From NCBI GenBank assembly GCA_026874595.1, contig CM049306.1:9633019-9697018 (forward strand): a stretch of 64,000 bases of DNA, read 5' to 3'. A program made the translations under genes and the position numbers. The stretch is from Sipunculus nudus. Its lineage: Eukaryota; Annelida; Sipuncula; Golfingiida; Sipunculidae. The notes beneath the pieces are model-generated. The model ran no database searches, had not been told where the DNA came from, and was given only the letters and a program-made list of their open reading frames with translations. The stretch's first letter is position 1; every line of letters starts with the position of its first letter. Positions 12,187-25,367 of this stretch are shown here, one piece after another.

Positions 12187-15100
12187 ATATGATAAATATC
12201 ATTCAGTATCAAAACTGTAAACCTTTTTCACTTTAAGAAACAGCTGTATTGTGAACAACTGCCGGGTCAGAAATCTTGATATAGAGTCCATATATGCGAA
12301 TCAGAATGCATGAAATAATAAAGAAATCACGTGTACAATTAAACACATTAAAGGATGATAAAAAATACTGTAAAGTACACAGTTCAGAAACATAGTTTAT
12401 CCTTTGTAATAAGTGAGATACCAAAAGGGGAGTTTAATGGATCCAGTGGATGACATCACACCAAAATGTCGTCGATCTGGCGGGTACAATTTACGACGAC
12501 ACTTTTTAAACGACTGTTTATTTTACTTAATAACGGAGGGAGTCGCAGTTCACCTTAAAGTGCACATATGTCTCGGGAATTTATCATATACTAGGTTTAT
12601 ATAGCCTTGTTCCTTCACAATGATTGACAGTCTAACTTGTTTCTTAGATTAAAAAACAGCAATGAAATATATTTACTTCCCGGATATCTATATTCATAAA
12701 TAGCCTGTGCTTGTTTCTTCCGACAAACCAATGTCACATATATATGATTTTTTTCTGTTTCTATGATATAAGGTATTTTTTAGCCTATTCCGGGAATAGC
12801 ATGAAGTGAAAAATGTCCTTCTTTATACCTTGTTTGCGTCCATAGGGATAAAAATGTAATACACTAGTCAAATATAAAATTGATTGAAGTCTTAAACTTA
12901 AGCGTTCTTATTACCCACGGGAAATACACGATGCAATATACACACGGGGTTGGTCTCTTATCTTTCTTGCGTAGTGAAATGTTCCCAAGATCAAAGTGTC
13001 CCGTCCTCTGGGTGCGTAATCCACCGCAACAAATTGAATAAGATCAATAAATTTCGGAGATGCCCCTGAAAGTGTTTGGTGTCCCTTGTATCATTTGTTC
13101 CGAGCAGTTAGGACTTCATGGCGCCTTTCGGTTTGGCAGCTTTTTTCGGCCGACGGGGAGGGAAAACTGTTGTGTTTTTTTGTGCGTCTTTGTGCAACCT
13201 TTAATACTCCTTGCTTTGAAGTTTGGAGAATTGATAGAAAAGCCAGAAAGCCAATTTAACAAAGTAGTTGCTTGGATTTAACTCGCCAGCCTGCGGACAA
13301 CCAGCGCGACAACACAGACATACATTCCATTGTTTATCCTTTGAACAAGACCCGTTCTTTGAAACAGCCAACCAAATATTTATAACATTCATTAGGTTAA
13401 TAAAAGATGTGAAACATTTTCCTTAAAAATCGTCTGCTATATACGCGACTGACATATAACGGTCGATCTGCAAATGAAACAACTGATTGGGTTTCAAAGG
13501 ATTTCTGGTTTAGACTTGTCTCCTTCACATATATTAAAGCTACAGAGAAACCACTAACATTAACGTGTTTTCATTTCTGTAATGTCATTTCTAAAGTACA
13601 GATTCATGCTATCCCATACATCCAGTATATTTGTGTTAATATTGTTTTACCATTTTTTTGCATTTTATAACTAACTATATCTATACTGCTCCGAAAGATT
13701 CGTAACGTATACCTGTCTGCAATAAAGATAAATTTTTAAAGATTTACACGTGATTCTGCAGGCCTTTAAATCTGGTATTCTATTTTATCTTTATAAATAT
13801 TTCCGAAAAATTTCCACTGAGTAATAAATAGTCATAAAGTAGGTTATGTCACATAAACACGGACAGTAGGCATGAAAATATTATATAAAAAAAATAAATT
13901 AATAGTATTAGATAGGATATGGAACCAGGAACTTGCGCCACTCCACCCACTCTTATACTTGCAATGCACGGTCTGTTATAATTAATACGAATTATCGTCT
14001 CACCACATATATTAAGGGTTCGTCTTATTGTCTATGTATGAACGTTTAAGCAATGCGGAAAGGTAATTACAGCATGTCCGCGTTCCCATGGCCATGACAT
14101 AGAGGTTCCTTCAAATAAATGAAGGCTTAAAGCACCTCTCGCGAACCCCCTAAATATTATAATGAAAAAATCAATAGTTCTTGCTAATGTTTTTTTTCTT
14201 TTTGGAACCTTTATGAATTGGTAAAATTTCATGCAAGCATATCTGAACCAGCCATGGAGTGTACTCAGTCATCCCTGTTATTGTACGGGGCCAAGCTTAT
14301 CGTCTGCTAAAGAGACAAAGAGGCGGGAAAGATAAAACATCAAAATCCTTGGCATGTCTAATGGTATACACCATAAAAACTTTGCTATAGTTTGAAGGAT
14401 ACAAACTATAATCTACACAAACTTGGCAAAGTCTAAAGAATTAATGAAAAGAAATGAGGATTTTCTTTCAAGTCCTCCTCCAAGTCTTGTTGCAATGTGG
14501 GCAATTTTACCACACTTAAAAAATACTTTTTCCCCGTGGATAATTAAAAGAGCCTATCATTAATAAATTAAATAAGCTCACTGACTTCCTTAGTTCGTGT
14601 TAATAATGGACAAATGGCGTTTCACGCCCACATACATTAACACAGCGGATGCAACACGATTTGTAGGACTGCCATGGAGCATTTTCATCAATATGATGGC
14701 GGTCGTGATTAGTAGCGGAATTAACTAACATAACAGTTGTCTGTTGCACGTGATGGGGGTAGTTTAAACTGTGTTAGTTACAGAAGATAATGTGGCTGTT
14801 ATTTGTATAGTCGACTGAACATTCTTTAATTCCTGCACATATCACAGAATAACATTTTTTTTCCCGCAGTTATATTGTACGTATGGAAAATTAGGAATAA
14901 CGATTTTCAAACAGCGTGTCAATATTTTTGAGACCCTTTTGTGAATTATGACATTTTTCTTCAAATTATCTTCACCAGGGGACATATTTCCTAAAAAAAA
15001 TCATCCTCCTCGACACAGGTTTTATTTATTTTTCATTGGAAAACAGTTTAACGTAGATTAGGCCTTTTTGTGCAAACAGGCAAACACGAAAAATATAATT

Positions 15101-16224
15101 GGGGTAAATGTGATGGAATACTTTCAGTGACACGGGCTAAACGTCTGTGACGCTTGAAGTCTTTTTTTCACGCGCGACTCTGGGGGTTCGAGCATCCAGG
15201 GTTTCTCTCCGTATAGGATCACAAGTTCAAAGCGGGCACTTGTCAGGACACTGACCAGTGTCAACTTCCTCATACAAATTAGCAAACAATTAGGCAAAAA
15301 TTAATATTTTAATTATAGAATGGGTTATTACGGCAAAATGTTCTATAAATCAACCACATACGTATCCCAGTGCTTATTCATGAACAATAGCACATATACC
15401 GTCACGCATCGTACGAGGCACCTGCGAATATATCATGTACAAAATCTATAGTTACAGGTACAAATATGACAGTGTCTCTTGGGACGCTCCAAAATCTCAA
15501 AGGATTACCCTGAGGGTAACAGGCACTCCAGCTGTTCCGCCGACTGATAGCCCTGCCTGAAAATGTTATTTATTTATTAGTAATCAAACTTTCTTTGGAC
15601 GCTCCCTCAGCCTGACCCTCCATGCATGTCATCTCACTAAACCTAAAAGTCGGGTGTTCATTTGTACCCAAGTATAAAACTGGCTTTCTGTCAAAGTTTG
15701 CTTATGGTCGGGGACGCATAATGTGCTGTTAAAGCCTGTTTTTATTGATGGTTTTTTTTGGTTTTTTTACAAATAATCAAAATTCTTTGCTTTGAATAAC
15801 GCAATAATTTTTGGAAAACAAATCAAGATTATATTCATATATTGCTTTATTAGAATTGAAATGTAAGGACTTTAATTTCGTACTTTGGTGTGTTCACTTA
15901 CTCTATGTGTTTCTGCACTCATTGGTATTTCAGAATGAAAGTGACAATCCGACTAAAACGGAAATGATATATTTGCAATGTATCATGTTCCATAACATGG
16001 ATTAATTTTCATATGCAGAAGACGTGGTCAACCAAGCCTAGCGGGTAAAGAGTTCGTGTTGCCATCTGGTGTGATAAGATTGTACTTGTACATGACCTGA
16101 ACAAACAGTGCCGGGCTTGCTAAAATAGAGAAACGGAAAACTGTCAAACCGTATAAGTCCTTTCTTATCTGAGTTTTTTCTTGATTTTCACATGTTTGAC
16201 TAGCATTAACAGTAGGCAGTCATT
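12187..16224. other. Non-coding unique DNA
   Basis: No exon, tandem repeat or element that I can support. Two segments (about 12900-13300 and 14590-14780) have mixed composition resembling conserved regulatory DNA; the latter contains GATGGCGGTCGTGATTAG and an E-box, CACGTG. Open frames such as 13060-13281 carry no motif. Confidence 0.3.
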
Positions 16225-16520
16225 CATCATCGTTCAGTCGTTAGTATAATTCTCCATCCAGCTCGCCCGCTTCATCCGTCATGGGTTTATAAGCGAGGAG
16301 ACAGCTCTGGCTGGCTATCTTAGCCGCGTCCTAAAGAGGCATATTTGCCTGGACATAATTTCCTTATTGCAGGAATTGTTGTTTGATTGCTTGTTTTCAC
16401 ACTTTCAATCAGTTTTCGGCGGCTCATCGCGTGAATAATTAGAGGCCGATATGATTAATGGCTTCTTATTAGCACGTCAGGTAACCGTCTTCACAGCTAA
16501 AGCCGTACGCTGGGGACCGG
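16225..16520. promoter_or_regulatory. Regulatory-looking block with PBC-HOX-like site
   Basis: A 300-bp stretch of mixed composition with no repeat or open frame. It carries clustered homeodomain cores: AATAATTAG, TGATTAAT at 16452-16459 (a PBC-HOX type match) and TTATTAGC. It resembles a conserved non-coding element by eye; conservation cannot be tested here. Confidence 0.22.
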
Positions 16521-19378
16521 ACGCCGGGTGCTCCGTCTTTTTAAAGTATTTCCAATCTTCCGCTTGCTGTGGCATTTCTAACCAAGATAAATACGCCTAC
16601 TGTTAAAGGGTCTTCACTGGAGGCCCCGGTGTCATGCACCCGTTAGAACACGTATCCCCAACCGGTTTGCAGAAGACACGCAATGAAAGCACAGAAACAG
16701 ATCCCTTATGGTCCTTCAGGGCCCGATCACTTTACTGCGCTGAGGCATGGGGGATTTCTTGTAAAAAAAATCCGCCTGGTAAATATAATTTTCTTCTTAA
16801 TGTGTGAAGTTGCACGTGAGGGTATTTTATGCACGAAAAAGGTTAACTCGCGCTGGATGCCGTCCACGTGACGTGAATGGACATCCATTGCGGATGAACT
16901 CGCATTATCGTGTTTTTCGAATTTAGAGAAGCACTATAGTCATAACCTAATTTAATGCTATAATCGGGAATTTCATCCCCTCATGCCCAAGCGTTTTTTG
17001 CTATGAATATATTTATTATTTATATTTCAATTAAAAATGGTCATGATGGAATAAGATTAAAGGACCTTATGTTCAACATGGTTAAAAAATACCTACCTTA
17101 ACCTTATATAAGAGAAAGATTTATTTATAAATATGAGAAATCAGTCTACATTTCACAGCATATCAGACCCACTTTTAGCGGTCATGGTCACTGGTCACAT
17201 GCAAAAAAAAACAGTCTCGATTGACAGCTGCTGATTGAAAGATGTCATGTGAAAACTCTAAAAATACAACCAGCGAAAGCAAAGATGACACGTCAGATCT
17301 GTCAGATGATTGTGAAGAGCAAAAAAGATGTGAAACATAAACTGGAGAATTATTGTTATATTCTTAATTGCCACATTAGGCCATCACTTCCATATGCAGG
17401 TTTCTTGGAAATTATTAAAATATTTAATTTTTTTTTAGAAAATTATCTCTAAAAATACAGGTGGAAACAGGTTGGTGGAATGGAGCACAGTAAGACCAAA
17501 CACAGCGAAATTCAAAACAACCTGCACTATAGGCTCACTGGCAGTTAATGTTAAGTTGGATGAACAATTTTCTTTTATCAGATGTCGCGTTGCAGGTAAT
17601 GGAATATTTGTGTACGTTTTGCAATTCCAATTAGCTTATGTTGGATAACACAGTATAATGGTATAATTAATATTTAAATAAAATTCTGTAAATCTGTCGA
17701 ATATTGATAATAATAATGGATCCTTTTAATTTCTGGAATCGGTTTCAAGCATAACTCTGACCATGCAATAACATTGACATTTAAAATTTCAGCGTTAGCC
17801 ATCCAAGGTCATTAAAGGCTGGCACGTTAATAGGTTATATAACACGACTTATGTTGTTCCAGACAATCCTTGTCTCACTAAAACGGATAAACAAAGCGCT
17901 AGTTGGCGATGATCCGTAGTACAGCCCCACTGATGATAGTTGCCATTTGAATATAAAACGTTTACAAAGGGATGGTTTCTATCATTCAAGCGCACATGTG
18001 TAGGCTTATAACCTGTAGACTTTGCATGGCATTTGAAGTTTGTTTAAATCATTTTTATGCAATTTATGGAAGGTTTAGCTTGTATCAAAGTAGGTAATGT
18101 GGTGATTTATGCTGATTTATATTAGAATGAGATAATTATATATTTACTTTGCGACGACGGGATGATGTTGAGCTCTCTTCAAAGAGCTGCAAAAACGAAG
18201 GCTTCATTTCATGTGGCCATGTCTGTTTATCCATGTGATGTAGGAGGGACGTATGTATGAAACAAAAGTGTGACGTACAAATACCACTGTGACGTCATCT
18301 GTGCATCTCGTCAAATGGATGTACTTTAAGATCGTCAGTTAAGTTGGCGACTGATATGTCTCATGACCGTATTCATCTGTTCAGTCATATTTCGTTCTGA
18401 AATAATCACATGGAATCCATACACCGAATGTATTATTTTGCTGTTAGATAATCGCCATATTTGTCTGATTTGTCTCTGAGGTTAATAAAGGTAAGTATAA
18501 ATTCATTTGATAAAAATTGTTACAAAAAAAACATGTAGACATGGGTAGTGGAATGGAGTAAAGATGTGATTTTTATCGTTGGATTCATACATTTACACAG
18601 ATAGTGGGCAGATGTGGAAGTACAGATGTATTTTATAAATACCAAAGTTTGAGCCGAAATAATCTTAGTCTCCTCAAACTTCCTTTGCCTCATTGTTAAA
18701 TGTTTGTAACTCGTCTTTTCCTAATAGTCATATCTTTAGCTCTAAAAATTCTTTGACCCTGAAGGTAACGACGCCAACAAAATTATGCAGCTGGAGATCT
18801 TGTCTGGATCGTCAGCTCCATGATCTGGTATCTCTGATTTATATAGTTCCTTGAATGTTGTACCCCGATTTTTTTTGCGTTTAAGTGTTTAATTCCATAA
18901 ATGTTCATTAAACGGAGAATTATACTAATTTCACTTTAGGGAATTTGAAGAAATGTGATATTTAATGTTAAAATTAGATTTGGAAAAGTAAGGAAATAAT
19001 AGCGCGCCAGACACCAAAAAAAGAAGAAAATTGTAAAACACAAGCAAACACACACACGCCATGCACAAACGGGAAAGTTAGCATTTAAAGCCAATCAATT
19101 TTAATAAATTGATGCGAACCAGATATATGAATTGTTTCCCGAACACAAGTGTAATAACCTTAAGGCATGCCAGAAATCTCCTGGAAAAAAATATTTCTGT
19201 ATTTAAAGGCAATAAAAATATCGTGCGTTGTGTATAGCAGTCGTTAAGGGACTTTAGTGTATTGTGCTTGGTATAACGATTTATATGTCAAGTTAGAAAT
19301 ATAGTTAAATGTAACAGTAACACACTCCATCAAATATATAAAGTTATATAAAGAATACACAGAAACATCTCTCTGAGA
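16521..19378. other. Non-coding unique DNA
   Basis: No gene recognised. A perfect CRE (TGACGTCA) is at 18290-18297, just after a TGTGACGTAC half site. A strong donor (AAAG|GTAAGT) at 18489-18495 has no open exon before it and could at most end a non-coding exon. Confidence 0.3.
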
Positions 19379-19662
19379 ATGTTCACGTTAGATTTATGTA
19401 GGGGACTGTGGGATGTAGATGTTCACGTATAAGATTTATGTAGGGGACTGTGGGATGTAGATGTTCAGGTAAGATTTATGTAGGGGACTGTGGGATGTAG
19501 ATGTTCAGGTAAGATTTATGTAGGGGACTGTGGGATGTAGATGTTCACGTAAGATTTATGTAGGGGACTGTGGGATGTAGATGTTCACGTAAAAGATTTA
19601 TGTAAAGGACTGTGGGATGTAGATGTTCACGTAAGATTTATGTAGGGGACTGTGGGATGTAG
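19379..19662. repeat. 40-bp minisatellite, 7 copies
   Basis: Seven near-identical units beginning ATGTTCACGTAAGATTTATG and ending GGGACTGTGGGATGTAG. Two copies carry a 2-bp insertion (42 bp). Two adjacent copies share C-to-G in TTCAGG, which indicates recent local duplication. Confidence 0.95.
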
Positions 19663-20919
19663 AGTTGAAGAATACCAGGCCTATATTTGAATGACATGCC
19701 CGCAGTATTTAACATCAGATAATAACTCGTAAGTGTAATCGACGGATTAAGTTTAATTAATTTGCTTAAGCTTAATTATTTGATAAATGTCATGCTGCAT
19801 GTCATGCGTGTTGTTCATTAATAAAACACGCTTTAATTATTTATTTGGAAATAATGCGAGTAGCCCTTTTGATGTCTATACTTGCCCGCTTGAGGCTTGG
19901 ACAAATGGACCTGGTTTCTTTTTTCCCCCCACAGAAATAACAATAATTTTTGTTATGCTTCCTTTCAATCTCGCAATGATATTTGTTATATATTTACCCA
20001 CTGGTGGACCGACAGCAGGAAAACCTGAGACTGTTCGGCGTCTCAGCAAGACTATCCAGGAGTTTACATCACTGTCAGTTTATATAAGACCATTCCTGAG
20101 AAAATGTGACAGGACCAATTAATCAGTAATACTGCAAAAATACAAATATGGCTTAATCATATATATTCAGACTTGCTTTGACAAGTGAAAAGACAAGGTT
20201 TTGTAACATTACATATTGTTTGGTCTTTGACTTTTCATTGTCCTTGATCATGTCAAATGTTATTTAACTACAAAACAAAATTTTACATGCGCAATAGAGT
20301 AATGGTTGTTCCCCTGTCATAGTCTAACCATCAGAATACCCAGCATTAATATCCTAGGCTGCTTGTTTGTTGCTATATTAAGAATGTGCATCTTATAATG
20401 AATGCTCTTCTGTTTCACTAAGGTGCAGTATAAAACACCTGGTGGGCGTTAATGATAATCCCTCTCTCTCTAAGTGTCACATTGTATACAGATTATATAT
20501 CTTATTCAATTACAGAATATGTTTTAAGCTTCAGATGTAAGCGGTTCCGGCAGATGACAACTAGGCTCTTGTTAATCCGAGACTGGCTGGATCTGACGTT
20601 TCTGCGCATGTGCGGGAAAATGTTCGTGTTTTTTTCTCATATAATTAAAAATGACATGCTGCATATGGTGCCGGTAGCGTAATAAATTTCATTAAGAAAA
20701 TGAGGTTTGTAAACAAGTAAATGGTTTTTGTAGACAGTTTTAAAAAAAAGGAGATGGGTTGAGCTTACGTTTTCACGTTGTCCTTTTAATCTGTTTGTCT
20801 GTTGTCTTTTTCAATTGATTTTTTTGTCTGTTTACAAACAATATTAAACTTATGGATAGATTTCAACCAAATTATGTGGAGAAATATTGTACAATTTTGG
20901 AGGTTCAAATCTCGTGGTG

Positions 20920-20921
<2 letters not shown>
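19663..20921. other. Non-coding stretch
   Basis: The 111-codon open frame at 19787-20122 is the longest here. It is hydrophobic with no family signature or gene context, so I do not call it. GGTTCAAATC near 20896-20911 looks like a Pol III B box directly before the AT microsatellite and may be a truncated SINE. Confidence 0.35.

Positions 20922-20971
<50 letters not shown>
20922..20971. repeat. (AT)n microsatellite
   Basis: About 50 bp of alternating A and T. Confidence 0.95.
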
Positions 20972-20972
<1 letters not shown>

Positions 20973-22164
20973 GCTTTCTTATCTCTCTAGTTTAGCGTTT
21001 ATGTTAACTTTCTGGGTGAGGATTTATGCGAGTTTCTAGGCTCGTTAATTAACTAATGTGATCCAAATACATATTGAACAAACAATAGAGATAAAATATA
21101 ACGATTGCCATATATCGTAGAAAAACTTCAAAATACCTGTTGGAAATATTTATATTTACATAACTTATACTATAAAACTCAATAAGTTAAAATAAATACT
21201 AATAATTTACATATTTGGAATTGCTGATGATCAACACTCATAATCCAGTGGGGGAGAGTGTACTGAACCTTCAGTTTCAAGGACAATTTCCCATATCCTG
21301 TGAGGACTTAAGGTTCTATGTGTCAACTACCCGTAAGAATGAAAACCTGCGGATTCTTTGAAAAAACCACACAAGAGCCCTCAGCGGGCAATTAGTCACA
21401 GGCAGCTTCAAAGAGTAATGAACTCCAGATTTTAATCCTTCGGCTGAAATACATTCAGGATAATCGCAAAATCAGCCAGAGAACAATTTTAATGTCATCT
21501 AATTTAGTCCAGCGTGACACGTAGTACGGAGTCTCTAGATGGAGTTCCAATTTTAAGCTAGAAGGCTTGGGAACATTTTTATCTTGATCTGATTTATAGC
21601 AACAGAACGTGAATAATTAGACCGGCGACCGTCGTAACTTTGATGAGTTTAGCAGTAGGGAGATTAATAGTGCAAATCCTCTTTGATCATGATTCAAGTA
21701 TTAAAACCTGGGTGATTTCTGACGCAAATAATTAATGAAACTGATTTGAGATAAAGGAACTTCAATATGAACAATACATTTTAGATTTCCCACGGGTCTT
21801 CATACAGTTTCTTTTTCGGTCATGCTTATTTCTGTACATTCTTACTAATGCCTTCCGGTTCTTGCCGGTGTTACCATGACGTGAATAGGTTTAAATCAAT
21901 GGTCGCAGAGTCGTTAATGGCTCATGGAAATTGCTATTCTCAATTATCGAAATATTCAAAGCAGCTGGGAACGATGCAAGTATTCGGGGATTTTCACCCG
22001 TTTTGTCAGCTCTGTTTCTGTCCATTAATATAACATTTGGAGGCTTAGCCCTGCATATAAACTCTTGTTTACCTGGTCACTAACATGGTATACATTTGGC
22101 AATCACGCAGTGCACAGTGACACAGTAAAAATACCACGCTACTTTATTCAGTAAAACCAAGATT
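20972..22164. other. Non-coding DNA with regulatory-looking block
   Basis: The interval 21380-21640 has mixed composition with repeated homeodomain cores (CAATTAG, GGATAATC, TAATTTAG, GAATAATTAG) and no open frame or repeat, resembling a conserved non-coding element. The remainder is AT-rich and unremarkable. Confidence 0.25.
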
Positions 22165-22166
22165 CC

Positions 22167-22212
<46 letters not shown>
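22165..22212. repeat. (TA)n microsatellite
   Basis: About 45 bp of alternating T and A, ending in ACACATATATG. Confidence 0.93.
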
Positions 22213-22216
<4 letters not shown>

Positions 22217-25200
22217 TGAATTGATTTCAATAACATTTTCCCCTTTTATAATTTGGATCTGAGGAATTTACAGCTTGCGCATTAATTACCCATATTTATT
22301 TTTAATTTGGTTAACCATCAATTTTTTTCTCTCAAACATTTTCCGCGCGCTGGGCACATACCGCTTTCCAGCAAGTCATTATATTTTTGAAAATGTGACT
22401 TAATCATTATTTTCAATTGTCACATTACTCTGGTAGGCTATAATTACATTCATAACACGTGGTCCTCTCAGTAAATCGTTGTCGGTAACGTTTTCAGAAT
22501 CTGTCGTTCGAAGTCAGGTTGTCATACATGCGATGCCATCTTCTATAAAGCTTAACATGTTTATAATGAAACCAGCAAACGTGATGGGATTCCAGAAGAT
22601 CAGCAAATTTAATGTGCACGATTAACCCAAAAAAATAATGAGTAAACGTAATATTTTAATTATATAATTTCTAATTCAAAAAACATAATTTTTTATTGAC
22701 AAGGTTTAATTATATTATGGTCGGAAATTCCATTTAATGAAGACGAGAAAGTTTCCAAATACCGACTGGCGACATTGCTCCGGTTTCCAGGTAACGTTTG
22801 CCGCCTTGAGTTTATTTCCCCCACCAACAAAGCATCCGCCATCACAACAAATTCCAAACCAAGCTACGTTATAGAACTTGTGGCCACTTTCATGTTCAAC
22901 TTAGACTAATTTTGCAACTACTTCGGAAGAAATTTTAGGAGCTGTCGCCAGGCATATCCGCCCGCCATGGCCAAAAGCGGTGTTGAAGCAATCTCGCGGC
23001 GCCATGCGGGCACACCACATACCAAGTACTAAGTTCCTATGATGAAGAAAAATCAATTTCTCAGTTCCGGATTTTGGCAGTGGTTTCATTGTGGGTAAAG
23101 TTAGCAGAAAATGTCGTTCATTGATGCTTGACAGCGCCGGGTACCGGGGCTTTTACCACAAGCAGCCGCCGATTGCCTCTGCCTTTCTCCGCGTCCCCAT
23201 ACAAATGGTCGAATTATGTCCTTCTTTATTTATCAACTGCGTTGGTTGAAGAATGGTTTTCAAATCCGTCATGAAATGTTACAAATGGCTGCCGACTGGA
23301 CTGGAGCAGTTTTTGACAGGTGATTAGTAGCAACCGGAACCAGAGAAATGATTGAATATTGTTCACGTTCAACCGCTGTAGAGTTCTAACGGCTGTAGGT
23401 ATTAAGTTGCTCGAATAACCTATAGCCCTGGATAACCGTATAGAGGGACAGAAGGGAACGCCAAGAAAGATGAACGTAAAAAAAAACAGCAGCTCCGCTA
23501 CATTGTTCACACACTACTCACTCACAAAACTCATATATATATATATGTATCCTGCCATTTCTTTTTACTTTTAAAAGTAAATATCTGCATTAATATGCTG
23601 AGGTCGGCTCATTAGGGCGACATTCTATGGTCCAAGAGTACATTGATTATTCTACAACCGTCCGTCCATCCATCGGTCCGTCACTTCCCTTCGCGTGCAC
23701 TATCTCAAGACTTACTCTGATCGTTTATTTACACAAATGAGATTCTGCATTTTCTCAATTTAGTGATATTTTGTAATATATATTCAATAAACAGCTAGTA
23801 TACACTGACAATATTTCTGATATAACGTTGATGTAATGGAAAGGGTGTCAGATTCGGTAAATGTATTACATCGTATTGTGCAGCCTAATTCTATAATGTG
23901 ACTGTGTTATCCTTACCGCATGGATAATGCACCTTATTCACTACGCAGGAAAGCCTTGGTCTGTATTTTTTCTAATACATAAAAAGTATAAATAAAAAAC
24001 ACCAATCCTTAAGGAATTAAACGCCAGTCTATCATACTTCTGAACTCAAATACACCACAGTGCGCCATGTATCTTCTATGCATTTGAGAAAACTTCTTAG
24101 GGGAATGGGTTTAGTTTCTCGATTGCCTCGGGAGAAAATTCTGTGACATACCTCTAAAAAATCTGCATCTATACAGTCTTGGTCTCCCTGCAGTAGTCCC
24201 TTTGCTCTTTTTACGCGTTTCATTTTCCTTTTTATTGATTGCGGATCTCTGGCCTTTCCTCTGATACACACAGAGATAATAAAACCAACGTTCGGGTCAC
24301 GATGCAGAGACAAATACAGCAGGAAGGGAAATTTTCTTGAGCTGTATTAGTTTACTGGATATCAAGCCCATGAGATATAAAGAATTTGTATTACTGTTAC
24401 ACAAATATTCAATTTAGTTCATCGGATAAAACATTAAATCAAGGCGCGGAACAGCAACACAATAAGATTATGTAATAATTACATGAATTTTCAGTGAAAT
24501 GTGTGACAATGTTACGTGGACGAGATACGCTGCTCCTGGGTAAGATTCTAAAATGTTCACAGTTTCACGCTAGGATCTGCTTAATTAGACTAAAGAGAAT
24601 CAAGCACATAAACAATGATTGCGTTGTCCTTGCTCCTCTTCTGCTTCAATGATAGCCACACTTTCTTGCAGCCAGGAATCAGATTTAATTAGAACAAAAC
24701 ACAAATGCAATTCATTCCTACATTTATTCACAAAAATCAATATTTATTCTCTGATAAGATCAATGGATACAAAATTTGGCACAAACTTGGCATTCCTCAT
24801 TCAAACCCGGAGCATTTATCACAGATACGCGAGCTCATCAACCTCAAAACTAGCGCCAAAGTCGATGAATTAAAAGGAACCATATCATAGGTGACATTTG
24901 GCAACGAGCTCTAATTAAACAAAGGGAGTAAAAAGCAGCACAAGTAATGATGCATCGTGTAATGAAACAAAAGTGAAACTTAATTCCTGTCAAAATCATG
25001 GTCCTAAATATCATTAATATTGGTAATTATATTTAGGAAAACATAAGACGTCTCTTGAAATGGCCACCGCCGCCAATTATGACTGTCAAGCCTACCAATA
25101 AAACCGCGAGCACGGCAAACTTCAAACAACAGCGCAAGAGTCTTAAACGGCGAACTGTGAATAACGTTCTCTTTGCCTGTTGGTAATCCACACACACATT

Positions 25201-25277
25201 ATTCAAGATCACTAATCCCCCAAGTCTGATTTATTTTCACGGGAAAATCAAGTGTTTGGCATCTGCCTCCCTCGCAG
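22213..25277. other. Non-coding DNA, locally GC-richer, with a minus-strand repeat scrap
   Basis: The segment 22780-23220 is locally GC-richer, with CGCCATGG and GGCGCCATG motifs, and could be a regulatory or promoter region. At 23590-23700 the minus strand shows a GACGGAC-type stretch followed by a small hairpin (GTCG...CGAC, 23602-23622), the tail layout of the non-coding modules found at 33-36 and 50-59 kb. Minus-strand open frames at 23226-23510 and 24032-24313 have no recognised motif. Confidence 0.3.
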
Positions 25278-25367
25278 GGATGCTCATCCCGTGCATCCGA
25301 GTCCGCTGATATTCTTCATGTCATGTATGGAAGATCAGTCTTTACGGGAGACGGGCCATGGTGGACC
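25278..25367 (+). CDS. Weak candidate coding exon, phase 0-0
   Basis: A pyrimidine tract ending CCCTCGCAG leads into exactly 90 nt that stay open in phase 0 and end at a near-perfect donor, ACC|GTAAGTAAG. The peptide contains GCSSRASESADILHVMYG and TGDGPWWT. No family is recognised and no partner exon was found, so this could be chance. A second frame is also open across the segment, which lowers confidence. Confidence 0.25.

Noticed and set aside
15180-15215. GGGGGTTCGAGCATCC as a Pol III B box
   Set aside because: No A box at the proper distance on either strand and no second copy.
19787-20122. 111-codon plus-strand hydrophobic frame
   Set aside because: No recognised family, no promoter or splice context; hydrophobicity reflects T-rich DNA.
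24032-24313. 93-codon minus-strand frame with basic stretch
   Set aside because: Protein-like composition but no motif, no splice signals and no partner exon; too weak to call.
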